This document shows positions 13,001-23,819 of a DNA stretch of 64,000 nt, in pieces. How positions within the stretch are numbered: the first letter of the stretch is position 1; each line of letters starts with the position of its first letter. The translations under genes and the position numbers were made by a program. Source of the stretch: Streblospio benedicti (lineage: Eukaryota; Annelida; Polychaeta; Spionida; Spionidae); assembly GCA_019095985.1 (NCBI GenBank), contig CM032668.1:23566924-23630923 (forward strand), in the 5' to 3' direction. The notes under the pieces were generated by a model, which worked only from the letters and a program-made list of their open reading frames with translations, ran no database searches and was not told where the DNA came from.

Positions 13001-13083
13001 TTCTTATATTGTATTGGTTCAGTTGACGTTTTACCTCGAAATAAAGAACATCAAACCTCAACATTAACTGCTTATAGTATCTA
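10062..13083 (+). mobile_element. Ty3/gypsy-type LTR retrotransposon fossil, broken
   Basis: Parts in family order: a gag-like stretch with zinc-knuckle cysteines (about 10072-10476), aspartic protease (about 10488-10800), part of reverse transcriptase with the YIDD-type core (about 11150-11510), RNase H-like (about 11575-11770), and integrase core plus C-terminal part (about 11788-12655). A purine-rich tract near 12908 is followed by a likely 3' LTR (about 12918-13083), which begins TG and contains an aataaa-like signal. The left end runs into the assembly gap, and no 5' LTR is seen. The element is broken, internally rearranged and has roughly five or more breaks. The integrase part is still clearly readable, so the insertion is of moderate rather than great age. 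The order of parts fits Ty3/gypsy, with integrase after RNase H. Confidence 0.88.
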
Positions 13084-13650
13084 ATGGATTTGGAAAAAAG
13101 TATGCGCATATACTGCCAATGCGCCATGTCTACAAAGTGGATGGAGATCATTTCTTGGATTATGTGGGCCGTCATGCAAATCATCCTCAACTATTTCAAA
13201 ATAGACTACATAAATTACAAGTTCTTGAAAATAACCCCTATTCAAAGCCACTGTTTACACTCACCGTCATCCAAAACATGCCCTAGGTCTATAAGATTTT
13301 CACTGCCGTCTTTGTTCTCAAATTTTACGAGTGTGTGTTGTTTTGATTCCTCATCTATTTTTCGATTTTTCAATAAAACCACAAAATAGTTGACATTCTT
13401 TCAAACCTAGTAGTTAGGTCCCTTGAAGCCCACTTAAGAAAAGCAATTACTGGGGGGTGTCTATTTGAGAAAGACGCTAACCCATAGTGGGATGTGGTTA
13501 CTGCCACGACACCAGAGAGACAGAGGAGATTCTCGCGGACTCCTGACTCAGCCGATGGTGTTCCGTAAATTTAGCGTCATTTTGTGAGACGAATGCATCG
13601 CAGTGTAGACTACTCGTTATTTCCCTAAACAGGACGTCATATCCGCAATC

Positions 13651-16600
13651 ATGGCGTTCGCCAACAAGAAAATTGCTGAAGGACTAGAATATTTAGCTAA
13701 AGGCGACAAAAGGTGAGGGTTACTCCATTTCTTAACTATACCCATTCATAGATAGATGTATTAGCAATAAGGTATATGACCTAGCTTATCTTCAGTGTGG
13801 AATATTTCACCAATAAATTATTACCAAAGATTGTAATTTCATTAATCGTTCATATTTGACAGTCACTGACTGAGTCTGAGTCAGACGGATAGGATCTCTT
13901 CTTTTAGGTTCAGGCCAAGCCTGACAAAAAACGTTGAGGTTGGTGTTTTGCGCGTGCTCGTGGTGTCAGTATTTTTCCCTTGGCAGACAACGCCTGAATG
14001 CCTCAACACTCACATTAATTGTGTATCGAGTGACTTAAGAGTCTAAGACTATTCCAATATAAGACGCCCACGGCGACCCCTATATATATAGTGATTAGGC
14101 CCTAGCGTAGTTGGACTTGTAAGTAGTGGTGGGGAATCGGGTAGAAAACAAGAATCGATTAATCGGAATAATCGGAACACCTTTCCGATTGATTAATCAA
14201 TTAATAATCGAAATGTCCCCATCCTAAAAAAGGTGATGATTATAATTAGTCTAAAGATAATTGATCCTATAGCCAATTTGGCAAAGCATATGAGATATCT
14301 TTTAGCCAAAATTTATTTTGGCACGGTAATATCATCGAAAGTAACTTTCCTGGGCATATACATCACAACATTTATTATGAAAGAAACTTCAATCACTTGT
14401 ATTGATTTATTGCTTTCATCATCGGCGACATGTCTAAGTGTGCACGTATTGCCGTGATTCTGGGTGTCAAATCGATTGAACATTGCATTTGTTGATTGTC
14501 ATTCTCAAATATAGCGATGTATAATCTATTAGTAACGTTATTCAACCAATCTATTACGAATGCTTGCCAGAAAATAGAAATAACTTACTTATTTTGATGT
14601 GAGAAATATACACAAGCATATTTCCGTGCTAGTGTGCATGCTCAGTTGTTCAAATGTCTCGCTGGCGCATTCGCAGCAAAAACGAAAGCAAAAGTTCGCA
14701 CCCATATATAGATCATCTTATTGCGTAACGTGGTCGAGCCTTCGAAACGCGGACTAGTAAAAGATGAAAAGATACTTCTTCCCCGGGTAATTCAGGTTAT
14801 TGGTGCGAGTAAAGCTCCAATATATTGAAAAATACGATGTCTAGCAATGAATCAATTCTGGTAAATTGGAATCGATTATTGGATCGCATCACTGTGAACG
14901 AAGATTCATCGATAATCGTTTCATCACTACTTGTACGTCCTAATTTAGTATCTGATAAAGGAGGGTAAGGCGCATGTTTGTGCGATGAGAGAATAGTGGC
15001 TCCCAGTCCAGGGAACGGAGAAGGGCTGTGACACTACCCAGTCGTTTAACACAAATGTAGCTGCTCAGCATTGTATTTTTTCAAGACTCTTAGCCTCGGC
15101 ACTGTTCGACAGCGGGTCCCATACTTGTGCAGCGTACTCTAGAGTTGAACGGCAGAGTGCAAAGTGCGCCATCTCTTTGAGTTTGGCAGGGCCACCGCGA
15201 AGTGTTCTGCGGATGAACTCCATGCAGGGTGCGACTAGCTTTGGCGGAGACTTTGCAGATGTGTGGTAAAAATGAAAGGTCACTACTGAGATTTATCCCA
15301 AGGTATTGGTTATTTGCGACTGATGTGAGGATCTCACCACACAACGTGTAAAAATGGACCGAAACATGGGTTCCGGACTTGGTGATTGGGAGTATGTAGC
15401 ATTTCCTTGGGTTGAAGTGCATACCCTCTCTGGATCTCGCTGATAGTCGGCAGGGCCCCAGGTTGGGGCATCACACCGATGGAGCCTTGTTGGTATATGG
15501 ACCTCCAGAGGCAGGCTAGGTAGCCAACTGAGCCCCGGGGTGGAGGGATCACACTAGCTATTGTATTCAAACTTGGTGAGTTCTTTTACGTGCATAGGGG
15601 TAGCTCTCCTCTACATGGGGCACGCCTTTTAACAAGGCTTCGAACCTCATGCTTGTCGTTGCCACCGTCTAGTAGTAACACTGTACTGTGGTGACACGCT
15701 CGGTGGAGATCAGCAACTCAGTAGCAGACGTACGACGTAACGGTTTTGGTGACACTGAGTCTGCCATGGCCAGGGCGCGAATTTGCGACGCAGGCAAATC
15801 ACGTTTAAAGGTCCAGCTTTAAATTTGAATTCTGCTGTTTGTTTCTTTTCAGTATGAAAACTGGATTGTTTAAGTGGAAACCAGATTATGATGAAGCTAT
15901 CAGCATGTATACAAAAGCAGGTAAATGTTTTTTGCTTGAAAAATATACTCATACAATAATGAGATAGATCGATAAAAACTGATGTAATAGAATCTGTATT
16001 TTTATGAATATTTTACATATGTATTCTAACGATACACTTTAAAAATTATGTTGTTAATGGTCAGAACAGCAATACAACGATTAAAGTAAATTGATAGAAC
16101 TCTTCACGAAATAGCAACACTTTTTGAGGTAGATGTGGTCGCCAGAGTCTCCACATACATCAGAGTCTCATCATGTCACTAAATGTACGTGTGACGAGAC
16201 TCTGACGTATGTCGAGACTCTGGCGATAGCATCTATCAGATATATGAAAAAACCCTGGACCCCAACAAACTCGTGTTTTTTAACTTGAAAATTTTCCTTT
16301 TAAATTCAATTTTCGAAAGTCTATTTTCTGTCACATTCTCATTTGTTTTTGGTCTTTTCATAATAATGTATGTTGAAATGACAAACTAATGTTCCAACGC
16401 AGGTCTTACTCTATGATAAACAAATTGTTTATATATTTTGCTCTTTTTCATTTCCAGTCGGAACTTTTTAACTTCCATTTTTAAAAGGGAGTTTATAGAA
16501 AAAAATCTGAAACAGCTCATAATCAGATCACATAACTACATAAAAGGTCCTACCGTATTTATACCTTATTTCTAGCTATTGAAGTGTATTTGAATCTCAC

Positions 16601-19600
16601 TGGATCCAGGTTTTGACATAGTTACAATAATTATTCCTGTTTGAATGACAGGGATTGGTTGAGAAATGTCTTACTTTATCAAAGATTCCATGTCAAACTG
16701 GTTTATTGTTATTTTGTAGCCGTTGCATTTAAAAATGCCAAGTCGTGGGAGCAGGCAACGGCGAGCTACCTGAAGGCGGCTGAAGTCCAGAAAGAGGCTG
16801 GACAGTATCCTTGTAAACAGTACTACATTGTCTGTTACCTTTGCCTCCGCAGTATTGTCTCATGCAGTGAACAGCACTTGATCTTATCTTATTACATTAG
16901 TTGCTTTAAAATTATTCCAAAGTCAGTGTAGGTTAAAATGACACATCACTCTTTTTTTCTCTCAATATTATATGTGCTATTTGTGATACAAAATTTGAAT
17001 TTGAAGAGGCATCTACAGGAATGCGAAATTGGCAAAATATAGGTTAAAAATAAAAATTAAGTAATTTTTCGCTAGTCAATATGGACTTATTTGGGGGGAT
17101 GAGATATTAATAACCTAATGGGAGGGAAAAAATAAGTACACTTGATTTGTTTGAATATGTTATGTTATTTGACTAAATACAAAACTTATAATAGAAGTTG
17201 TCTCAATAGAGTAATTTGTAATTGGAGATTCTACTGTATTATTTTAAAAAAAATGCTTAGGTTTATTTACAATATAGCATAATGTCGTCGCTCATTTTTT
17301 ATTTAATTTTATGAAGGTAACATGCAAAGTGTTTCAAATCCTAATTATGAACTTTTGTACATGATTAACAGCTTTGTTTCCAGTGCATGAACAGTAAAGA
17401 ATTTAGAGTTGCAAGGAAAAAAAAATACCTTAACCAATTGTAGACATTTTCATGCAGCAAAGTAAGTACCAAAATGAGCATTTTGGAAGTTTATCAAACT
17501 AACGTCCGTTTTGTTTCTATTTACTCCATAAATGCAAGGAAACTAAAAAATTGATTACATTTTCTATAGTAATTTTCCATATACTGAACTTCAGATTTAA
17601 CTATTGATTATGTATTAGCATAGAAATAATAATTTTACAATAACCTTTCAAACTATAATGCTTTCCAAGTTTAGTTTCAGTTAATAAATGTTTTGTGATT
17701 GTGACCACAGTATCACAATTCAATTCATTTCAAAATGTAGTAGTGTTAGAAACTTACCCTGTATGGATTTCCCAATCACTTTTAATTGCACAAGATATCA
17801 GGGCTTTATTAAAAGCATTTCTGACATGATATGTTAAAGGCAGTCACGTAAATCTTATTTTTACTTGCTATAAAACTTAACTTATGCTTAGTCATTTCTG
17901 ACTCGTGTCCAATGAGACAAACAAATCTACATTTTGATGTGCCTTGACTCCCTTGAGTGAAGTTACACAGGCCCTGGCACTATTAGGGTTTGAAACTCAT
18001 GAAAATTTGCTCATGGACCCCAGGGCAGCAACTGTAAAAAGTAGCAGACCCTGACAAAAATTGTCCGGCCCTGAAATAATTTAATATTTAGAACTTCCAA
18101 AAAGTAGCCTGCATATTGGGCCATAAACTTTTGAAACCAATAGACTCGGGCAAAAACAGGCCCCCTCCAGGCCACTGACTAATCAGTGTCAAGTCCTGGA
18201 TAACTAAGTGCTGACGAAACAGGTCAATGGAGGCTGCATCGGGGCTGTACTAGTTAGTGTCTGTGGTTAGGGACCATTCAGTATTTATGACAGGGTGGGG
18301 TAGGAGGATTTTAGGGCGGACCATGTATTTTTGTCACAAAGTTTGGAGGGGGAGCTATCAATTTTTTCACACACTTTTGAGGGTGGGCTATCAATTTTTT
18401 CACTGCAACGTTCACCAATTTTTGAGAGATTAGAGGGACTAAAATTTACTTATTTTTATATGTTGATATTGATCAAATAGAATTTTATTTAACTGACAAT
18501 GATTGTGCTAACTGTGGAGAGGGGGTCATCAATTTTTATCTCATGAAATTGAGGGGGGTCACCAATTTTTTCACAGAGATTCCAGGGGGAGCTATTAATT
18601 TTTTCACAGCATTTTTGGAAAATCCTCCTACCCCACCCTGTCATAAATACTGAATCGTCCCTTAGGTCGATGGAGGCTGCGTCGGGGATGTACCGTGAGC
18701 GGGGCGACCTGACCAAGTGCGCGGACCTGGTGGAGGAAGCGGTCAGTCTGTACCTGACGCACGGCACGCCGGACACGGCGCTCATCGCCCTGGAACGTGC
18801 AGGGAAGTCCCTGAGGCCGAGCGAGGCGGACCGCGCCATCCGCCTCTACATCCGCGGCGTCGACATCGCAGAGGTGAGACAGTGACAACAAGATTTGTGA
18901 CATGGTATGCAGTGTGTGGACTTGAGAAATTGAGACCGGTTAATCGCCTTATAAAGTCAATTCATGTTGGTCCACCGATTAACCCGATTATTAGCTCATC
19001 CAAGTATTTCATGTTTCCAGTGTCCTTTTCGGTAAATGGGAAAATTGAGTGGAAAAACATAGAATACTTTTTAACAAAATTCTATGTTTATGAACTGATA
19101 TTTGAAAACAAAAAATTTAAATTGAAAAGGACACTGGAGGTGTTGGAAATAGTTAAATGAAAATAACCAAAATGAATTAGATTTTATTTTTGATTATAAA
19201 GCAGCAGAAATAGAACAGAAAACAAGGAAAATGATATAGTGACAGGAAAAATTGGTTCCACATCAACCAAAGTATGATAGTATGTTGAGGAGCTATAATT
19301 CTTTATTTGGGCAATGTTTACAGACTCGGCGTCGATATTGTAGAGGTGAAATAGTCACTCAGGTAGTGATAAATCTAGAAATTGGCAACAATGATCCCCT
19401 AAGGAGTCTCATGTTTTAAAACAATTGGCTCGAGGCCTAATACAATGAATCTTGGCATACATAACCATAACAAGCTATAGATATTTTACTGGTCCTGTGG
19501 GATGCACAATTTTTAATTCTTTATATCCTGTTAAAAAATAATGAGTCTTGGACTTGGGAACTTGCATCTAGATTAATCAATGTCAGATAGAATAGGAAAA

Positions 19601-22600
19601 CTCTATACCGCATAAAGGTATGATCGTAATAGAAAGTATGTAGAGGTACTATACATGGAATTATTTATTTGCACAATATTTCGGCCTTAACAGACTTCTT
19701 AAGTTGCTAAATGACCTAAAAAAGACGTGTCCAATAAATAGAGAGAATATTTTTTCATTTTTTTTACCTTCAATACTTAAAATCACCAATTCTTGATGGA
19801 TGCCTTGTTCAAAAATCTTACAGGCATCCTTCCATTTCTAAATTCTATAGGATTTCTAGCTTTCTGTTGCAAAATTATCATAATTTTGAAACCAGGAAAA
19901 AAGCGTTCTCATTGTTGTGTTTGTTACCAAGAAGGCGTTGTGATTTTGCAGGGAGAAGACAACGTGCGTCAGTGTGCTGAGATGGCTGGTAAAGTGGCAC
20001 GACTCTACATACGCCAGAAAAAGTAGGTCGTTTTGTACACCCACTCAGAACTACTTGCAATGTTTCGTAGCTTAACAGACCTCTGACGTGATCGGGAGGA
20101 ATCCATTTTGGAACTATGTTGCTTTTCTTGACAGGTAATGGCCCATTTTAGTGTAAAGATAACACTAGCTATGCACAAGAGGTGTCTTGTCTGCACATAT
20201 GACGATTGCCTTTTTATCTCTCCACATGATTAGATTTTTAAAAAAACTTTATGGTGTTTGCCATTCATGCACCTCTTGATGTTCAGACACCGATTCGATT
20301 CTTCCCCTCTTGATAACGTCAATTGGGTTCCATATCCAGGTGTTATAAATGAGCCCAAGGCATTTTGATTACCATCTATTTCATTACATACATTGTGTAC
20401 GAACTGAAAATACATGTATATACTAAATTGCCTAGAGAGATGGCGTTGTCTTGACGACTGTTTTGTAGGTACAAGGAGGCAATTGTGGCGCTATGTAGAG
20501 AGATAGCATTGACTTGACAGTTTTGTAGGTACGAGGAGGCGATGGTGGCGCTGCTTAAAGAGATAGCGTTGTCTTGGCGACTGTGTTTTAGGTACGAGGT
20601 GGCACTGGGTAGAGATGGCGTTGTCTTGGCGACTGGCGACAGTTAAGTAGGTATGAGGACGCGATTGTGGCGCTACGTAGAGAATTAGCGTTGTCTAGAC
20701 GACTGTGTTTTAGGTATGAAGTGGCGTTACATAGAGATAAAGCGTTATCTTGACTGTGTTGTAGGTACGAGGAGGCGATTGTGGCGCTGCGGAAGGAGAT
20801 GGCGTTCTACGCGTCGCTGGAGGATGGTGGCTGCGGCCAGCTGCACAAGCTGGTGCTGGTGATGGTGCTGCTGCAGCTGCACCGCGCAGACTACGTGGCC
20901 GCAGACAAGGAGTTCAAGGCCGCGTTCAGGTAGAGCCCTCTCATAATACAAGAATTTGATGGATACCAATAGAAACCATAATCATTACCATTTTGGCGAG
21001 ACTTTCGTTGTTTTCACAACAACTTCTTCAGGCGGAATGAAAAATCTCAGAGTCACATGACCACCATGGTGGCGGCAGTCATGTGACAGCATTCATGCGA
21101 CTCTCCGAGATTTTTCATTCGGCCCGAGAAAGAGGAAAATACGCTAAAAAGTATTGTTTCATTAGGGTCACTGACCTCGTTAGGGATATATCCTCAAAAC
21201 ATGCTTCACTTCATTGGTCGGTCATTATTTTTATCATAATCTTGCACTAGAATCAACAAAAATTGGATTTAAAATTACAGTATTGCTTACGATTTGGTAT
21301 CTGGCGAATGGATTCATAAGTTAGTTTTTTTACAGTAGAACCTCCAATTGCGACCACCTGTTTAATAAGACCACTTTTTGCTGTCCCAAACCTTCATAAA
21401 GCTACCAACATAAACCTCTTTATAGAGATCACCTCTCTATTGAGACCACCTCACACGGGTCCCAAAGGTGGTCCTAATAGAAAGGTCCTACTGTATGTTC
21501 ATTTTTGGCAGTTTTGAGATTTCTCAAGCTAGTCAAAATTGATTGATTTGTGTTTGTAAATCCCCGTGTGTTTGCAGTTACCGTGGTTTCGGTGAGTCGG
21601 AGGAGGCAGGGCCGATCGAGCGTCTGCTCGATGCGTACGATCAGGGGGATGAGGACGTCGTGGCATCCGTCGTTAAGGACCCGCTGTTCAGATACATGGA
21701 GAACGACGTGAGTCGGCACGGCCTTAAGGAGACTTTCTGGAGATAACAAAATTCTCAAAATGTGCTTGTTTTTTAGTTTAGTATAAAAGTACATTCATTT
21801 CCCTTTTAAAAATGTATAACACTTTAGGGGTTTCGGGAATAGAATTTGGTTTATGGACCATACAAAAGACCATACAAAAGACAATAAAAAAATTCAGTCA
21901 ATGTTAATTTTGCCTGTACCGAAATTGTATACATGATCTTTTGTACGTTCCATAAACCAAATTCTATTCCCAAAACCCCGAAAGTGCTATACATTTTCAA
22001 AAAGGGAAATGAATGTACTTTTATACTAAAATAAAAAACAAGCACATTTTGAGAAATTTTTTATCTCCAGAAAGTCTCGTTAATTCTAACATCATCTAGT
22101 AGAGATTTCTTAGCATCTAGATTCATCTTAGTAAAGAAAGGATAAAATCCTTACTCAGATGCTTCTTTAAACGAAGAAGTTTCGGAGGACATTCTTCCTT
22201 CATCAGTTTCTGGTGGAAAAGTGCAACTGTTGTTGTTGTGCACCTTGCACTTGCGTTGAGTCACTATTAGTTCTAACACTTGCAATTTTTTGTTATAACA
22301 CAGGGTAGCCGCTAAATTTCTCATTTCAAATTCCTTGAATTTCTCAGAAGTCCCCGATATTTTAGTATAAAGAGTCCCCAAAGAGAAGGATTTCTTGTTT
22401 CCAAGCTTGCAAAGTAGCATAAATACTTTTTTTTACCAATGATAACAACAATTGTTAATAACGTAGTCCTTTCTCATCTAAGTCTTTCATACAATTTACA
22501 GATGAATTGTTTGAAATTTGAAAATCTAAAAAAATTATTTACTATTTTTTTCTCAAAATGAACTCTATTCTGCTGGAAGTTTTACCTGAAAAAAGAAATT

Positions 22601-23451
22601 CACTGAAAACTCCCCATAGGGAATTTCTATGAAACGAATTCCCTGATTTCCTTGATTCTCCCTTAGTGGTCGCGCCCCCCCCCCCACCTGAATAAGACTG
22701 TGAAAATAATTACATAAATTGGACTAAATCTATATGACTAAATGATTTTCATAAATAGATATTATGATACCTACCAGAAGTTAAGCTTTTAACTTCAATT
22801 TTTTGTGAATCCGGAGTGCAAAAGTCTCATATCGCATTCTTATGGACTCCTTTAATTTCACTTAATATTGGTCTTAAAAGTCATATATTGCCAAATAAGT
22901 GATGTTTTTATTTTTAACGTCACTATAATCTAATTTTTTTTTTAATTTTCAACATCTAATATTTTCGTCATATTAATACACATTACCTCTTCAGACAAAT
23001 GGTTATTAAAAAAAACTATTCAAAGCATTGTAGTTTGATGTGGAATCTCCGTTTGATGTGTAGACCGATTGCTTAAAGAATTTAGATCAAGAACCAAGTC
23101 TTATGGTTATAGAGCATTTAAAACAGCAGCACCTAAATTATGGAATAGACTTCCACTGCCTATTCGACAATCCAAAACTCTTGTATCTTTTAAATCCCAA
23201 CTAAAGCACCATTTGTTTAAGGAGGCCTACAAGCGTACATGAACATTTAGTGGAATTCACGCTATATAAATTGTATTGTATTGTATTCTCAGTTCACGAA
23301 GCTGGCGCGTGACCTGCGTGTTCCGGGCGGACGACCGCGGACGACGGCAGCCGCGGCAGGCGACAACGCCGCCGTGGGGGCTCCCGACGGGGGGGCACAG
23401 GATGCCGTGGGAGAGGAGGAGGATGATGAGTTTGCAGGAGGGCTCTGTTAA
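13651..23451 (+). CDS. NAPG: Gamma-soluble NSF attachment protein (gamma-SNAP), nine exons, 321 aa
   Basis: Exons: 13651-13712, 15853-15920, 16720-16804, 17444-17461, 18666-18873, 19952-20022, 20765-20929, 21578-21707, 23293-23451. All junction phases agree, and the sum is 966 nt with TAA. The product is a TPR-like alpha-solenoid adaptor that brings NSF to SNARE complexes for ATP-driven disassembly after membrane fusion. Family landmarks: KTGLFKWKPDYDEAI, AVAFKNAKSWEQA, HGTPDTALIALERAGK, DPLFRYMEND, RVPGG, and the acidic EEEDDEFAGGLC end (human ends DEYSGGLC). Human NAPG is 312 aa. The start ATG follows a short GC-moderate leader; MAFANKKIAEGLEYLAKG matches the family N-terminus. Introns hold many MITEs, a hAT-like element, LINE and SINE fragments and copies of exon edges. 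The linker before the acidic tail is unusually Ala/Gly/Pro-rich. Confidence 0.95.
14124..14929 (-). mobile_element. hAT-like non-autonomous element in NAPG intron 1
   Basis: The ends TAGTGGTGGGG and CATCACTA are inverted. The flanks CTTGTAAG and CTTGTACG form an 8-bp target duplication with one mismatch. Inside are ATCGATTAATCGG-type motifs and a segment shared, in opposite orientation, with the element at 39176-39699. No transposase is seen. An 8-bp TSD and these termini fit the hAT superfamily. Confidence 0.75.
15062..15425 (-). mobile_element. LINE fragment, C-terminal end of reverse transcriptase ORF
   Basis: On the minus strand, HFNPRKCYILPITKSGT, YLGINLSSDLSFLPHI, then RRTLRGGPAKLKEMA and LEYAAQVWDP match the thumb and C-terminal region of CR1/Jockey-type non-LTR retrotransposon ORF2. 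One frameshift separates the first half from the second. Only about 360 bp remain, so it is 5'-truncated and dead. It lies in NAPG intron 1, directly downstream (in its own sense) of a SINE-related stretch. Confidence 0.8.
15514..15805 (-). mobile_element. SINE copy, tRNA-like head truncated
   Basis: It is similar along its length to the elements at 35241-35575 and 42062-42388: shared 'ccaactgagcc', 'ggatcacactagctatt', 'ctctacatggggcacgcc' and 'ggcgcgaatttgcgacgcag'. The A-box part of the head is missing. It lies just upstream of NAPG exon 2. Confidence 0.7.
16132..16233. repeat. Small palindromic MITE in NAPG intron 2
   Basis: Arms 16132-16178 and 16190-16233 pair with few mismatches around 'cgccagagtctc' and 'cagagtctc'. 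This gives a hairpin of about 45-bp arms with a short loop. Confidence 0.7.
17444..17461 (+). other. NAPG: NAPG exon 4, an 18-nt microexon
   Basis: Exon 3 ends in phase 2 (GGA CA|GTATCC) and exon 5 begins with one base (|G TCG ATG). Joined directly, they would lack a HAAK helix conserved in gamma-SNAPs. The 18 bases between 'ccaattgtag' and 'GTAAGT' supply exactly Q-HFHAA-K across the junctions. This restores both the frame and the human-like spacing (LFHAAK). The acceptor has a weak pyrimidine tract. Confidence 0.8.
18221..18257 (+). repeat. Copy of the NAPG exon 5 head in intron 4
   Basis: 'cag|gtcaatggaggctgcatcgg' repeats the true exon 5 start at 18663-18697 with a few changes, including an acceptor-like CAG. 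Read as an exon it stops after about ten codons, so it is a decoy. It lies immediately left of the TIR element that precedes the real exon. Confidence 0.8.
18270..18662. mobile_element. PIF/Harbinger-like MITE abutting NAPG exon 5
   Basis: Terminal inverted repeats of about 43 bp (18270-18313 and 18620-18662) begin GGGACCATTCAGTATTTATG and GGGACGATTCAGTATTTATG on opposite strands. Both ends are flanked by TTA, the 3-bp target of PIF/Harbinger. The interior is rich in 'ttttttcac'-type repeats. The right TTA plus the next G makes the exon 5 acceptor TTAG. Confidence 0.75.
18950..19240. repeat. Decayed repeat related to the gap-edge repeats
   Basis: 'aaatttaaattgaaaagga' followed later by 'aagcagcagaaatagaa' resembles the sequences at 36294-36340, 43085-43215 and 48120-48200. 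Those can be read as KFEKDTDGIETLYRL and FIKHLEQHNFNLD. The host family is unknown. A local hairpin ('acatagaata' and 'ttctatgttt') is also present. Confidence 0.45.
19324..19360 (+). repeat. Copy of the NAPG exon 5 tail and donor in intron 5
   Basis: 'cggcgtcgatattgtagagg' followed by 'tgaaatagt' matches the exon 5 end 'cggcgtcgacatcgcagagg' followed by 'tgagacagt'. The donor GTGAGA has become GTGAAA. The sequence next to it belongs to a dispersed repeat. Confidence 0.75.
19360..19590. repeat. Dispersed repeat shared with ACOT8 intron 4
   Basis: 'aaatctagaaattggcaaca', 'aaaacaattgg' and 'aatgagtcttggact' with 'gattaatca' also occur, in the same order, at 32690-33120 and 39905-40255. The gene strand differs between the two loci. 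The function and class of the element are unknown. Confidence 0.6.
20432..20764 (+). repeat. NAPG: Tandem array of the NAPG exon 7 acceptor and exon head
   Basis: Units of about 55-63 bp start near 20461, 20521, 20584, 20644 and 20705, with a partial unit at 20432. Each has a (t)tttgtag|gtacgagg-like acceptor and exon start, 'gaggcgattgtggcgct', 'gagatggcgttgtcttg' and 'gcgactgt'. The sixth and last unit is the real exon 7 (20765). Units A and B read from their acceptors run into stops, so they look like decoy 3' splice sites. The unit spans both intron and coding sequence. Confidence 0.88.
20945..21130. mobile_element. Foldback MITE 16 bases after the NAPG exon 7 donor
   Basis: It shares 'caagaatttgatggatacc', 'atagaaacc' and 'attaccattttggcgagac' with the element at 29940-30139. 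An inner inverted pair joins 'gaatgaaaaatct' and 'agatttttcattc'. Confidence 0.7.
21333..21493. mobile_element. Tc1/mariner-like MITE, CAGTAGAACC family, copy 1
   Basis: It is flanked by TA on both sides, has ends CAGTAGAACCTC and GGTCCTACTG, and is palindromic overall with 'gaccacctctctatt' motifs. It lies in NAPG intron 7. Confidence 0.75.
21730..22079. repeat. Long inverted repeat in NAPG intron 8
   Basis: Arms of about 140 bp (21730-21870 and 21936-22079) pair almost fully around a loop of about 65 bp. Shared landmarks are 'gactttctggagataa', 'aagcacattttgag' and 'ataaaccaaattctattcc'. The outer arm begins 22 bases after the exon 8 donor, so the pre-mRNA could fold there. Confidence 0.85.
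23064..23290 (+). mobile_element. LINE 3' end fused to the NAPG exon 9 acceptor
   Basis: One frame reads RLLKEFRSRTKSYGYRAFK, then KLWNRLPLPIRQS and FKSQLKHHLFKEA before a stop. This is the classic end of CR1/L2-type ORF2. It ends in a ttgta-type 3' tail (about 23271-23290). The tail runs straight into 'ttctcag', the acceptor of exon 9. Confidence 0.8.
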
Positions 23452-23633
23452 GACTCGTGAGAGAGACGGCACCGTGATACTGACCATGTGTGGTTTGTTT
23501 GCTTGTTCAATGGAAAAGAAAAACGAAGCGTTTTTTTTTTAGCAATGACCAATATATCTCTATAAATTGCTTGTACGCATGTGTGGTTTGTTATGGAAAA
23601 GAAAAACAAACGCTTTCTAGCAATGACCACATA

Positions 23634-23812
23634 CAGTAGAACCTCTATTAGGACCACCTTTGAGACCAGTGTTAGGTGGTCTTAATAGAGAAGTGGTCTC
23701 TATACAGAGGCTCAATTTGGTAGCTTTATGACGGTTCAGGACTGTGAAAAGTCGTCTTATAATAGAGGTGGTTTAAATAGAGAGGTGGTGAACTTGATTG
23801 GAGGTTTCACTG
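23634..23812. mobile_element. Tc1/mariner-like MITE, CAGTAGAACC family, copy 2
   Basis: It is flanked by TA, has ends CAGTAGAACCTC and GAGGTTTCACTG, and is palindromic. It lies in the 3' flank or UTR of NAPG. Confidence 0.75.
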
Positions 23813-23819
23813 TATTTGG

